Below are positions 1-10,254 of a DNA stretch of 64,000 nt, piece by piece (position 1 is the stretch's first letter; each line of letters begins with the position of its first letter). The notes under the pieces were generated by a model, which worked only from the letters and a program-made list of their open reading frames with translations, did not search any database and was not told where the DNA came from. The stretch spans positions 33,926,572 to 33,990,571 of the forward strand of contig CAIIXF020000012.1 of NCBI GenBank assembly GCA_903813345.2, written 5' to 3'. The stretch is from Owenia fusiformis (Eukaryota > Annelida > Polychaeta > Sabellida > Oweniidae). The translations under genes were made by a program, and so were the position numbers.

Positions 1-46
1 GAATTTATAAAGGTCTCGTGACATGGTGCACAGTGAAAAGTTGTCC

Positions 47-987
47 ATACATATAGGCCACATACATATATTTTCTCTTAAAAGAGCTTCAATTTCTTAA
101 TATACTCAGATTAATGCCAATTAACAGCATACATTTCACTCCAAAAAATCACTGTGCTCTGTTGGATTTCAAAGAAATGTTTGACGTTTTCAATAATTTT
201 TTTTATTGATGAAATGTACAGGGTGTCCCAGATGTCATGAGAATATTTTGAGGGAGATATTAGGCGTGGGTATTGTTTTGTCAAATTTGGAACACTCATT
301 AAACAAACATTGAGGAATAACAATTTCAGCCTCATAGCTATTATATTTTTGATTTTATTATCAATTGATTGACCATGTCGCCACAGACCCGGGAGTCGTC
401 AGGAGAAATATGACGGTTTACGTCACAGGTGTATAAAGATTGGTTGATAAGGCACCAACAGATAATAGACAACCAGGGTAATTACTTTGAGGAATTAATT
501 TAGCTATACATGTGTATGATATCATTAACTAATGTGCCAAAAAGCTAAACCAATACAATTAAAACACTGCTTTTATAGTTGAGTTGAGTTAAGGTGTGTA
601 AAATGAACAAAATGTGATGTAAACCGTCATATTTCTCCGACAACTCCTGGATCTGTTGCGACATGTAAATCACTTGACAATATAATCAAAAATATAACAG
701 CTATGAGGCTGAAATTGGTGTCAGTTATTCCTCAATGTTTGTTCAATGAGTGCTCCGAATGTGACAAAAAACTACCCATGCCTTATATCTCCCTCAAAAT
801 ATTCTCATGACATCTGGGACACCCTGTACCTTTCATCAATAAAAATAATTATTGAAAACGTTAAACATTTTTTTGAAATCCAACAATGCACATTTTTTTA
901 GAGTGAAATACATGCCTCGTTGGCATTGATCTGAGTATATTACGAAATTGAAGCTCTTTTAAGAGAAATATGTGGCCTATATGTATG
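47..987. repeat. Long inverted repeat (foldback), arms about 370 bp
   Basis: The sequence at 47-410 is repeated in inverted orientation at 610-987, with about 200 bp of less paired sequence between them. The arms contain the ends of a CAGGGTGTCCC-type element (219-826), but the pairing continues about 150 bp outside those ends on both sides. The arms are diverged by scattered substitutions and small indels, so this is not a fresh insertion. No coding capacity is visible. Confidence 0.8.
219..826. mobile_element. Palindromic MITE with CAGGGTGTCCC ends and TA target site
   Basis: The left end CAGGGTGTCCCAGATGTCAT at 219 is matched by its reverse complement ending at 826, and TA lies on both sides (217-218 and 827-828). 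CAGGGTG ends with a TA duplication are typical of non-autonomous Tc1/mariner-like elements. That family assignment is inference because no transposase is encoded. Four further elements in the window share the CAGGGT(G/T) start. Confidence 0.7.
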
Positions 988-1139
988 TTTTTTTATGTTC
1001 TATCAACAGTGCAATCATTTTTGAGGGAAAGTATAAACACAAAATCATATTTGTGGTATGAAGTACAAAAACAGAGTAAACAAAGCACATGGTGAACAAG
1101 ATCGTACCTAAAACATACATGTAGCAGTGTGGATTTGAT

Positions 1140-1805
1140 GGCCCAGAAAGCAAGATGGCCGCCAAAAAGTTGAAGAACATCTTATTATGTAAAAATTTGA
1201 AGACAATCCATTAAGTGGTTTTCCTAGAATCACGATGACAAGATTGATGTAAAACTTCAAAGATGGCCACCAGAATGCAAGATGGCTGCCGAAAAGTTAA
1301 TCAGCTCTAGAACTTCTTTCTATTAACATGTGTTAACATTTGAAATAAATCTGTTCAGTTGTTTTCCTGGAATCGCGATGACAAGATTTATCTCAAAACT
1401 TCCTAGAAGGCCACCAGAATGCAAGATGACCGCTGAAAACTTAATCAGCTCTAGAACTTCTTACCATAAAACATGTGTGAAAATTTGAAGTTAATTCGTT
1501 TGGTTTTCCTGAAATCGTAATGACAAGATTATCTTAAAACTTCCAAGATGGCCGCCAGAATGCAAGATGGCCACTGGAAAACAAATGAGCTCTACCATGT
1601 AACATGTGTGAACATTTGAAGTATATCTGTAAAGTGTTTTTTCTGGAATCGCGATGACAATATTTATAAAAAAATTCCAAGATGGCCGCTAGAATGCAAG
1701 TTGGCCACCAAAAAGTTAATCAGCCCTAGAACTTCTTACCATGTAACATGTGTGGAAATTTGAAGTAAATCCATGTGGTGGTTTTCCTGGAATAGTGATG
1801 ACTAG
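1140..1805. repeat. Tandem repeat, about five units of 130-143 bp
   Basis: Diverged units each contain a CAAGATGGCCGCC-like block, then a TTAATCAGCTCTAGAACTTC-like block, ACATGTGT, and GGAATCGCGATGACAAGAT. Unit starts lie near 1155, 1284, 1427, 1566 and 1698. Open frames through it are not conserved between units, so no gene is called. Confidence 0.8.
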
Positions 1806-1985
1806 AAAGTGAGACTTCAGAATGCCACCTTGTCTAACCCCATTTTGGTGCCTTTTGCCCCTGTTTCTATCAGTATAAGAGGTGTTTTCTTTCTGAGGGA
1901 AGTCTGTCCTATCAAACGGAACAATCATTTCATGTGGGAAAGTACCGGACAACAAAACTTGTTTTCAGAGGGACCAGATCAGGAA

Positions 1986-2160
1986 CTAGATAGTGCCATT
2001 TAAAAGTAGTCGTCACTTTTATCACACCTCAGCATGCTCTTAAGACATTTAACATTCTAATTACGTTAACATATTCTCAATTAGCGCTCGAGTTTTTTCT
2101 TTTTTTCTTAATTCCACTATCTCGTATTTCTATTCTCTAAACTATACAATTTAGGTCGGT
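1986..2160. repeat. 5' edge of segmental duplication, copy 1
   Basis: A run from GCCATTTAAAAGTAGTCG through AATTTAGGTCGGTT matches 41730-42126 in the same order, apart from an insertion of roughly 150 bp in the later copy. Both blocks lie upstream of an LRR receptor gene, so they mark the 5' side of the duplicated segment. No gene is visible. Confidence 0.65.
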
Positions 2161-2164
2161 TAAA

Positions 2165-3050
2165 GATTTATATACAGGCCATATAATTGCCATCGCAAAA
2201 ATCGCTAGAATTCATATTCACAATCAAAGTGCGATTGCGACTTAGCAATTCAATCGCATAATAGCGTCATATAATTGCGACTACCCTCTACAAGCCGCAA
2301 TACAGTCGCAATATTAAGGGTTGCTTTATGTTTTGATTAAATGCGTTTAGCGTTCTCCGAATTATCTACTATTTTAATACAACGTTTTTCGGTATACTAA
2401 CCAACATACGATTTAAAAAAATCGTCATTTCATGTGTTCTGACGAGATACTAAGGGTCTAAAGTCGTCTTAAATAATGGAAGAATATCTTCTATATTTCA
2501 TCTAAAATTGCTATCAATGAATCGCAACGTTAATGACACCGTAAAACAAAATGGCGATGATAGCGGTGAACCGTAAAACATATTTACGATTATCAAGAGA
2601 TGATCGAGAGGTATCGTCGTTGTATGAGGGAATGGACATGAACTTTAATTCCATTAATAGATAAAGAGTAAATTGTAAAAATATGGAGGAGTAAACGATT
2701 TGAGGCAATGACGGGGATTGATGGAACGATTATTGGAAAACAGCTAACATAAACTAAGTTCCTAGAAGATATAATTTTGGGAGGGTTGAGCGGGTCCCCT
2801 CCCATACCCATCAAAATAGAATTTAGATATATATCTCCACGGACAGTCGTAAATCAATTAAATACCATTGGTTGCAACCATCCTATGTTTGCTTTACGTG
2901 TTTACAGTAAAGCTGCTAACACATTGCTGTCCTAAGGCGATTGCTATTGCTACGCGATTGCGATATCACGTCATTGTGAATACCGTGCTGAAATTACGAT
3001 GTCGGAATCGCATTCAAATTGCGATGCTTTGTGAATGAGTCCAAAATTGA
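2165..3050. mobile_element. Degenerate DNA-transposon-like element with TTCACAA/ATCGCAAT-rich ends
   Basis: Blocks at about 2165-2310 and 2930-3050 are rich in CGCAATCGC-type words. They carry TTCACAA and GCGATT motifs in opposite orientation, as expected for worn terminal inverted repeats. Between them are only short broken frames. A short + strand frame starting at the ATG at 2550 looks mildly coding but stops within about 40 codons. The superfamily was not identified and the boundaries are approximate. Confidence 0.4.
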
Positions 3051-3350
3051 GGATTTTTGAGATCTCTCATCCCAGCTCATATTTCATTTAATTGGGGTCA
3101 TTAAACTTGTGTACACATGCCTGTGCTAATATCTGCTGTTAAATACAATGCCATTTATGTAATGTATTGACATTAGGTAAATGATTACATGATAACTGTC
3201 ACACTTATTGACAGTTATAAGTCTTCCCATCTGATGTGCTCAGATCACAGAATATGCCGCATAATATCAGAGCATGTTTCAGGTGAAACAGAAAGATGCT
3301 ATGAGTATCAGAATGACAAATAACAATAAGTAATCATATTTTAAAACTTT

Positions 3351-3354
3351 CCAG
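3351..3354 (+). promoter_or_regulatory. Putative 3' splice acceptor (CCAG) directly before the LRR exon
   Basis: A pyrimidine-rich stretch ending in CCAG precedes AATGTGATG, six bases before the first ATG of the LRR gene. The paralogue has the same arrangement (TTTTCCAG then AATGTGATG, ending at 47991). The reading frame is open across the junction (AAT GTG ATG). The large exon may therefore be joined to an upstream exon carrying the 5' UTR or a better signal peptide. Confidence 0.45.
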
Positions 3355-3360
3355 AATGTG

Positions 3361-6300
3361 ATGTTGAAGTCACTGGTGATGATAATCCTACACCAAGCGA
3401 TCATTCCCCCTACGGCCGATGGTGTTGTGTTAAACTTGGCTCGGAGAAAACTAACCAATGTAACAGCACACATGTTCAACCCCAGCATAACCAATTTATC
3501 GCTCCATATGAATAACATATTAGAGATAGAGCCTGGGACGTTTTCTGGTTTGCAATCTTTGGAAGAGTTACAGTTGTCTAGAAATAAACTGGCAATATTG
3601 ACAGCTGGTATGTTTGGTATTCTTAAATCACTAACATTTCTGTTTCTATCTGATAATGATATATCTCAAATAGAAACAGATACATTTTCTGGTTTGCAAT
3701 CATTGGAACAATTGGACTTATCTGGCAATAAACTCACAATATTGACACCTGGTATGTTTGGTAATCTTACATTACTAACACAGCTGATTCTATCTAAAAA
3801 TGATGTATCTAAAATAGAAAAAAAAACATTTTCTGGTTTGCAATCTTTGGAACTATTGAACTTGTCTTACAATAAACTCACAATATTGACATCTGGTATG
3901 TTTGGTAATCTTACATTACTAACAAGGCTGGATCTATCTCGTAATGATATATCTCAAATAGAAACAGAAACGTTTTCTGGTTTGCAATCATTGGAACAAT
4001 TAGATTTGGGTTTCAATGAACTCACAATATTGACACCTGGTATGTTTGGTAATCTTACATTATTAACACAGCTGATTCTAATTTTTAATAAAGTATCTAA
4101 AATAGAAACAAAAACATTTTCTGGTTTGCAATCTTTGGAACTATTGAACTTGTATTACAATAAACTCACAATAGTGACACCTGGTATGTTTGGTAATCTT
4201 ACATCACTAAGAAGGCTGGATCTATCTGTTAATGATATGTCTCAAATTGAAACAGAAACGTTTTCTGGTTTACAATCATTGGAAGAATTAGATTTGTCTT
4301 CCAATGATTTCACAAGATTGACACCTGGTATGTTTGGTAATCTTACATTACTAACAAGGCTGGATCTATCTAGTAATGATATATCTCATATAGAAACAGA
4401 AACGTTTTCTGGTTTACAATCATTGGAACAATTAGATTTGTCTTACAATGAATTCACAAGATTGACACCTGGTATGTTTGGTAATCTTACATTACTAACA
4501 AGGCTGGATCTATTTAGTAATGATATATCTCATATAGAAACAGAAACGTTTTCTGGTTTGCAATCATTGGAACAATTAGATTTGGGTGGCAATCCTCTAG
4601 GAATATTGACTTCTGATATGTTTGGAAATATTACATCACTAACAAAGCTGTTGCTAGCTAAGAGTTATATATCTCAAATTGAAACAGATACATTTTCTGG
4701 TTTGCAATCATTGGAAGAATTAGACATGAATCACACTAAGATCACAATATTGACTTCTGATATGTTTGGTAATCTTGCATCACTAACAATGCTGTTTCTA
4801 TATGGTAATGAAATATCTCAAATAGAAACAGATACCTTTTCTGGTTTACAATCATTGGAACAATTAGACTTGCGTTACAATAGACTAACAATATTGACTC
4901 CTGATATGTTTGGTAATCTTACATCACTAACAATGCTGTTTCTAAAAGGTAATGATATATCTCAGCTAGAAACAAATACCTTTTCTGGTATGCAATCATT
5001 GGAACAATTAGATTTGTCTTACAATGAACTCACAATATTGACACCTGGTATGTTTGGTAATCTTACATCACTAACAAGGCTGTCTCTAAGAGGTAATGAT
5101 ATATCACAGTTAGAAACAGATACCTTTTCTGGCTTGCAATCATTGGAAGAATTAAATTTGGGTTACAATAGTCTCACAATATTGACTCCTGATATGTTTG
5201 GTAATCTTACATCACTAACAAGGCTGTTTCTATATGGTAATGATATATCTCAGTTAGAAACAAATACCTTTTCTGGTTTGCAATCATTGGAACAATTAGA
5301 TTTGTCTAACAATAAACTCACAATATTGACTTCTGATATGTTTGGTAATCTTGCATCACTAACAATGCTGTTGCTATCTCGTAATCCTATATCTCAAAAT
5401 GAAACAGATCTGTTTTCTGGTTTACAATCATTGGAAGAATTATATTTGTCTTTCATTGGACTCACAAGATTGACACCTGGTATGTTTGGTAATCTTACAT
5501 CACTAACAAGGCTGTTTCTAAAAGGTAATGATATATCTCATATAGAAAAAGATACCTTTTCTGGTTTGCAATCATTGGAACAATTAGATTTGTCTTACAA
5601 TGAACTCACAATATTGACACCTGGCATGTTGGGTAATCTTACATCACTAACAAGGCTGGATCTTAAAGGTAATGAAATATCTCAAATAAAAACAGATACA
5701 TTTTCTGGTTTGCAATTATTGGAATACTTAGACTTGGGTTACAATAATCTTAAACATATTCCGGCCGATATTTGCCAAGGTATGCCGAATCTTAATGAAT
5801 TAGACCTGTGGGGAAATGCCATCTCAATATCTGGGCCATCTCAATATACCATCTATGATATAACAGTTACTTTAATAAGGGACAATGACCTGTGCTTCTA
5901 CCCTCAAACAGATGAAGTATCCATTCAATCAACAATAGCAACCATTCAACCAACACAGACATCCAATCAAACAACACAGACATCCATTCAACCAACACAG
6001 GCATCTGCTCAACCAACACGGACATCCAATCGACCAACACAGGTATCTTCTCAACCAACACAGGCATCCATTCAACCAACACAGACATCCAATCGATCAA
6101 CACAGGCATCTGCTCAACCAACACAGACATCCATTCAACCAACACAGACATCCAATCGACCAACACAGGCATCTGATCAATTAACACAATCATCCATTCA
6201 ACCAACACAGGCATCTTCTCAACCAACACAGGCATCCATTCAACCAACACAGACATCCATTCAACCAACACAGGCATCTTTTCAACCAACACAGGCATCC

Positions 6301-7167
6301 ATTCAACCAAAACAGACATCCATTCAACCAACACAGGCATCTTTTCAACCAACACAGGCATCCAATCAACCAACACAGCCATCCATTCAACCAACACAGA
6401 CATCCAATCGACCAACACAGGCATCTGATCAATTAACACAATCATCCATTCAACCAACACAGACATCTTCTCAACCAACACAGGCATCCATTCAACCAAC
6501 ACAGACATCCATTCAACCAACACAGGCATCTTTTCAACCAACACAGGCATCCATTCAACCAAAACAGACATCCATTCAACCAACACAGGCATCTTTTCAA
6601 CCAACACAGGCATCCATTCAACCAAAACAGACATCCATTCAACCAACACAGGCATCTTTTCAACCAACACAGGCATCCAATCAACCAACACAGCCATCCA
6701 ATCAACCAATACAGGCATCCATTCAACCAACGCAGACATCTGCTCAACCAACACAACCATCCACTCAACCAACACAGACGTCTAATAAACCAACACATGC
6801 ATCCAATCAACCAACAAAACCATCCATTCAACCAACACAGGCATCCGCTCAACCGACACAGGGATCCACTCAACCAACACATGCATCCGATCAACCAACA
6901 CAGCCATCCACTCAACCAACACAGCCATCCTCTGAGACAACAGGGTCATATTTTGGATCTTCCCTATCACATGATAATCCCATAATCATTGGCTTAGCAT
7001 GTGGGATTTCAGCGTTATGTGTAAGTATCATTATTCTTTTAAGTATCGTACTCTACCTTCTGAAAACAAGACAGTCAACTACGTCTGGTCGACCAAGTGA
7101 AAGTACCGGAGATAATATGTATGCGAAATCAGATGAAGAATTGAAACATGAGTATCTGTTTATGTAA
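3361..7167 (+). CDS. LRR receptor with mucin-like heptad stalk, TM helix and YxxM-type tail (copy 1)
   Basis: A single open frame of about 1268 residues, probably a type I cell-surface glycoprotein. In order: a short hydrophobic N-terminus (weak signal peptide); residues about 24-830 with roughly 33 LRRs of 24 residues, arranged as 16 double units containing TFSGLQSLE and MFGNLT; an end cap with one DICQG and one NDLC cysteine; residues about 855-1190 of Pro/Thr/Gln/Ser heptads such as IQPTQAS; a transmembrane segment containing IIIGLACGISALCV; and a tail of about 35 residues ending HEYLFM. The double units carry about a dozen NLT or NIT sequons. No Cys-rich LRR N-cap is present. YLFM fits YxxM (PI3K SH2 docking in known receptors) and also the YxxPhi sorting signal. 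The layout resembles platelet GPIb-alpha in principle, but I see no orthology. I chose the ATG at 3361; an upstream exon is possible. The ligand is unknown. Confidence 0.85.
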   Translation: MLKSLVMIILHQAIIPPTADGVVLNLARRKLTNVTAHMFNPSITNLSLHMNNILEIEPGTFSGLQSLEELQLSRNKLAILTAGMFGILKSLTFLFLSDNDISQIETDTFSGLQSLEQLDLSGNKLTILTPGMFGNLTLLTQLILSKNDVSKIEKKTFSGLQSLELLNLSYNKLTILTSGMFGNLTLLTRLDLSRNDISQIETETFSGLQSLEQLDLGFNELTILTPGMFGNLTLLTQLILIFNKVSKIETKTFSGLQSLELLNLYYNKLTIVTPGMFGNLTSLRRLDLSVNDMSQIETETFSGLQSLEELDLSSNDFTRLTPGMFGNLTLLTRLDLSSNDISHIETETFSGLQSLEQLDLSYNEFTRLTPGMFGNLTLLTRLDLFSNDISHIETETFSGLQSLEQLDLGGNPLGILTSDMFGNITSLTKLLLAKSYISQIETDTFSGLQSLEELDMNHTKITILTSDMFGNLASLTMLFLYGNEISQIETDTFSGLQSLEQLDLRYNRLTILTPDMFGNLTSLTMLFLKGNDISQLETNTFSGMQSLEQLDLSYNELTILTPGMFGNLTSLTRLSLRGNDISQLETDTFSGLQSLEELNLGYNSLTILTPDMFGNLTSLTRLFLYGNDISQLETNTFSGLQSLEQLDLSNNKLTILTSDMFGNLASLTMLLLSRNPISQNETDLFSGLQSLEELYLSFIGLTRLTPGMFGNLTSLTRLFLKGNDISHIEKDTFSGLQSLEQLDLSYNELTILTPGMLGNLTSLTRLDLKGNEISQIKTDTFSGLQLLEYLDLGYNNLKHIPADICQGMPNLNELDLWGNAISISGPSQYTIYDITVTLIRDNDLCFYPQTDEVSIQSTIATIQPTQTSNQTTQTSIQPTQASAQPTRTSNRPTQVSSQPTQASIQPTQTSNRSTQASAQPTQTSIQPTQTSNRPTQASDQLTQSSIQPTQASSQPTQASIQPTQTSIQPTQASFQPTQASIQPKQTSIQPTQASFQPTQASNQPTQPSIQPTQTSNRPTQASDQLTQSSIQPTQTSSQPTQASIQPTQTSIQPTQASFQPTQASIQPKQTSIQPTQASFQPTQASIQPKQTSIQPTQASFQPTQASNQPTQPSNQPIQASIQPTQTSAQPTQPSTQPTQTSNKPTHASNQPTKPSIQPTQASAQPTQGSTQPTHASDQPTQPSTQPTQPSSETTGSYFGSSLSHDNPIIIGLACGISALCVSIIILLSIVLYLLKTRQSTTSGRPSESTGDNMYAKSDEELKHEYLFM
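5920..6932 (+). repeat. 21-bp coding tandem repeat (PTQ heptads) with a 252-bp higher-order unit
   Basis: About 48 copies of a 21-bp unit encode heptads of the form xQPTQ(A/T)S. A block of 12 heptads (252 bp) that includes the rare NRPTQASDQLTQSS combination occurs twice in succession near 6150-6640, which shows recent duplication inside the array. Several frames on both strands stay open here only because the unit contains few stops in any phase. Confidence 0.9.
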
Positions 7168-7290
7168 ATCATTTCGAAAGCTTACTGTAAATTGCCTTAA
7201 TTTGGCGCTATTTTATTTGTATTACGCACTTCACAGTTCGCCACCAATAAGATTTCTACCAAAGTTGTATTGTTCAAAGAAGCACGTGAA
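7168..7290 (+). other. 3' UTR conserved between the two LRR genes
   Basis: The sequence after the stop (CATTTCGAAAGCTT through CAAAGAAGCACGT) matches 51022-51255, where about 115 bp extra lies between CCACCAATAA and AAGATTTC. No clear AATAAA is seen close by. Similarity to copy 2 ends just after GAAGCACGT. Confidence 0.6.
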
Positions 7291-8431
7291 AAGGGCAATG
7301 GCCGAAAGTCTCCGGGAATTTGATTTTGAAAATTAAATTAAATCCATTAAATTAAAACGGCCGTCAAATTGGCAATTTACAATAATCTTTTGTTTTTGAC
7401 GATGATTAGCAACTGGTTCGTTTTGCATAATAACATGCACGAATAACTTCGGAAGCACATTAGCTTGGTATTATTATCTTTTTTGTATTAACTGTACTAC
7501 TCTGCCATTTGTTTTGAGCTACTTTGCCATTTGCAATGTTTCAGTCAAAACGGTCGACCTTTACTTCAATATTGAAATGTGCCTCTCGACCGGGACAGTG
7601 GAGAGTAACCCAACAAATGTGTACAGTCGAAATTAAAAGTGATACAAATATGTTATCTTAGAATATTGTCGTATTAAAAAGCATGTCAGCGGGGAATATG
7701 TCATAATGTAGAATATGCCAATTGTCAATAATGTCATAACTGCATAGTGGATTTGAAAATATTGATAAAAATATGTCATTTGAGAATATTATTTTAAAGA
7801 AAGTATGTTAGTTGCGAATATGACATATGCAAAATATGCCAGTTGAGACAATTGTTCACTTGTGAATATTACATAGAAACATGTCATTTGAGAATATTGT
7901 CTTAAAATAAGCATGTCAGTTTCAAATACGTCCTATTCAAAATATGCCATAGTTGTGAAAATTGTCATTACGAAAACATGTCAGTTGTGAAACTAGGCGG
8001 GTGTGTCGATGCCGATTTTGAATATTGGCATAATAATGAAACAATATTAACTGTGAATAGTTTTATAGTTTAAACACGAGTATTGTGAGAATGTCAGATA
8101 TGAATATTTTCACTCTGACAACAGCTAGGAATTCAACATGCAAGTTTTGATTTTTGTTAGGTAACAGGTCAACTATAAATATATCGAGAAATGAAACCAG
8201 CCGGTTGTAACCGAAAAGATATGCCACTTGTAAATATCACATTTAATAAGTTCATAGTCTGTTAATTTGAATTCCGTTTATTTGTATACATTGTCACAGA
8301 CTGTATTTGTTTTTATTTTCTACGTTGTGCTAACTATTCTATAATTGTCCCAATCGATTCGGTGGTTTTCTTGTAGAATATGATCTGTAATCGCTGATTT
8401 GTTAAGTAACATAAAAAATTCAATAGAGACA

Positions 8432-8724
8432 CAAAGAGGATTGTCTCCCAGGATCGAAACTCAATATTTTCCAACAATGAAAACGTCGAAATGTCGTTAT
8501 TTTCCTAAATTATAACCTACTATAAATTCAAAATAAACTGTGCGAAAAATTCGAACTAATATCTCGATCATTTCTTGTGAGTTTTGGAATTTTTCGTTCG
8601 GAAATAAGACTACCAAAATTCACGATTCAAATGTTATAGTGACGAAATGGCGGCTGATCGAATTTTGTAAACACGACATGTCCATATAATGCGAAAATAT
8701 CCATGTTGCAGTCAATCCTCCTTG
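8432..8724. mobile_element. MITE with (C)AAGGAGGATTG-type ends and 9-bp TSD, copy 1
   Basis: The ends CAAAGAGGATTGTCTCCCAG and its inverted partner CAATCCTCCTTG bound a 293-bp element. It is flanked by ATAGAGACA and ATTGAGACA (8 of 9 bases match). The interior matches 61045-61349 in inverted orientation over its full length. A 9-bp TSD is a hallmark of Mutator-like elements, although other superfamilies can also produce 9 bp. Confidence 0.75.
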
Positions 8725-8880
8725 ATTGAGACATGGGCGACTACAATTTAGGCCATGGTAGGATGAATTTATATCGCCATAGCAACAAATTATTTTTTTC
8801 CGTTCTATGACGTAATAAGTAGATTTACCTGAATGTAATTCAATTGATAAGAAGTTTTATAGTTTTACACGAATAAAAAC

Positions 8881-9320
8881 ATGTCAGTTATGAATGAGTT
8901 GAAAACAGTTAGTTGTTTGACATGTTAATTGTGAACTTTGTCATGATGGTTACTGGTCATTTGTGATGTATTTTCATAATGAAGAATACATGTCAGTTAT
9001 GAATGAGTTGAAACAGTTAGTTGTTTGACATGTTAATTGTGAACTTTGTCATGATGGTTACTGGTCATTTGTGATGTATTTTCATAATGAAGAATACATG
9101 TCAGTTATGAATGAGTTGAAACAGTTAGTTGTTTGACATGTTAATTGTGAACTTTGTCATGATGGTTACTGGTCATTTGTGATGTATTTTCATAATGAAG
9201 AATACATGTCAGTTATGAATGAGTTGAAACAGTTAGTTGTTTGACATGTTAATTGTGAACTTTGTCATGATGGTTACTGGTCATTTGTGATGTATTTTCA
9301 TAATGAAGAATACATGTCAG
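8881..9320. repeat. Tandem array, four near-identical 108-bp units
   Basis: Units begin ATGTCAGTTATGAATGAG at 8881, 8990, 9098 and 9206, with a partial unit at 9314. The last three are essentially identical, which points to recent amplification. No coding frame is conserved. Confidence 0.95.
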
Positions 9321-10019
9321 TTAGGAATTCCTTCATAATGTTAACGTAAACTATGAATGCTTTTATAAAAAGCATGTCATAGTACCAACCATAAAAAGGA
9401 TTCTTTAAAAGAAAATATGTCAGTTTTCAATATTGTCATATTAAGAATATGATACTATTTGTGAAAATTCTCATCATGAGAACGTGGCATTTGTGGATAT
9501 GATTGTCACAATGAAAACGTACGATGTACAAATTGTGTTACAAATAAAAAGGCGAAGACATCTCATTTGTGAATGTTGTCTTGATGTTACTTGTTAATAT
9601 TTTCATTATAAAAATATTTGCCAATTTTGAAATGATGTCACTTCTCAATATTGGCATATCATATATGCCATTTATCAACATTGTCATATTGAAAATATTT
9701 CATTGTGTAAAATCTAAGAAATGAAACCATGTTTGTAAATAGTGATGTTATTGAGATAATTTTTCTAAAAAATGTTGAATTTATATACAGCTTTTATATA
9801 GTGGTGAACGAGTTAATACGTGTTGATACAACTATACATCCATATTAAACATATAAACACTCGATAGGTACTCCATAGATAATATATATATGTAGAAACC
9901 ATGTTTGTAAATAGTGATGTTATTGAGATAATTGTTTATGTAAAATTGTGTTGGTAAATTTATTTACGGCTTTTATCTAGTTGTAAACGAGTTTTTACGT
10001 TTATGATACAATTACTGTA

Positions 10020-10254
10020 CAGGGTGACCCTAAAGTTTGGGACTCCCCTCTCTACTTATTCAGACATATACCAATGTCTCCATAGCAGGTGTCATATATC
10101 ATTTTTAGCATATGCAAAGTTACATTGGTTTATTAAAAACCATGATTCAACTCACAAATGGGAAAATCTAACAGGCATTTCAAAATTTAAGCTTTAAAAT
10201 GATATATGATTCATACTATGGAGACATTGGTATATGTCTCACTGCCTTGGTATA
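10020..10254. mobile_element. CAGGGTGACCC-ended palindromic MITE, copy 1
   Basis: It starts with CAGGGTGACCCTAAAGTTTG after TA. Internal blocks (ATACCAATGTCTCCATA and TATCATTTT) recur inverted at about 10200-10240. The right end is eroded. The orthologous copy lies at 52442-52694 in the other duplicated segment, so the insertion predates the segmental duplication. Confidence 0.7.

Larger units (their letters stand above)
7600..9990. repeat. AT-rich degenerate repeat field built on ATGTCATTTGTGAATAT-like words
   Basis: Dozens of loosely spaced words such as AATATGTCA, CATGTCAGTT and TTGTGAATATT run through this stretch without an open frame. It contains a MITE at 8432-8724 and a regular 108-bp array at 8881-9320. 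A direct repeat of about 50 bp (CCATGTTTGTAAATAGTGAT...) occurs at 9727 and again at 9899. This block is absent from the paralogous segment, so it was inserted or expanded in copy 1, or lost from copy 2. Confidence 0.6.

Noticed and set aside
5867-6775. 302-codon minus-strand frame and further antisense frames over both heptad arrays
   Set aside because: They consist only of the inverse of the 21-bp repeat (VLVEWMP-like and CLCWLNG-like heptads). The unit has few stops in any phase, so these are shadows of the stalk-coding repeats.
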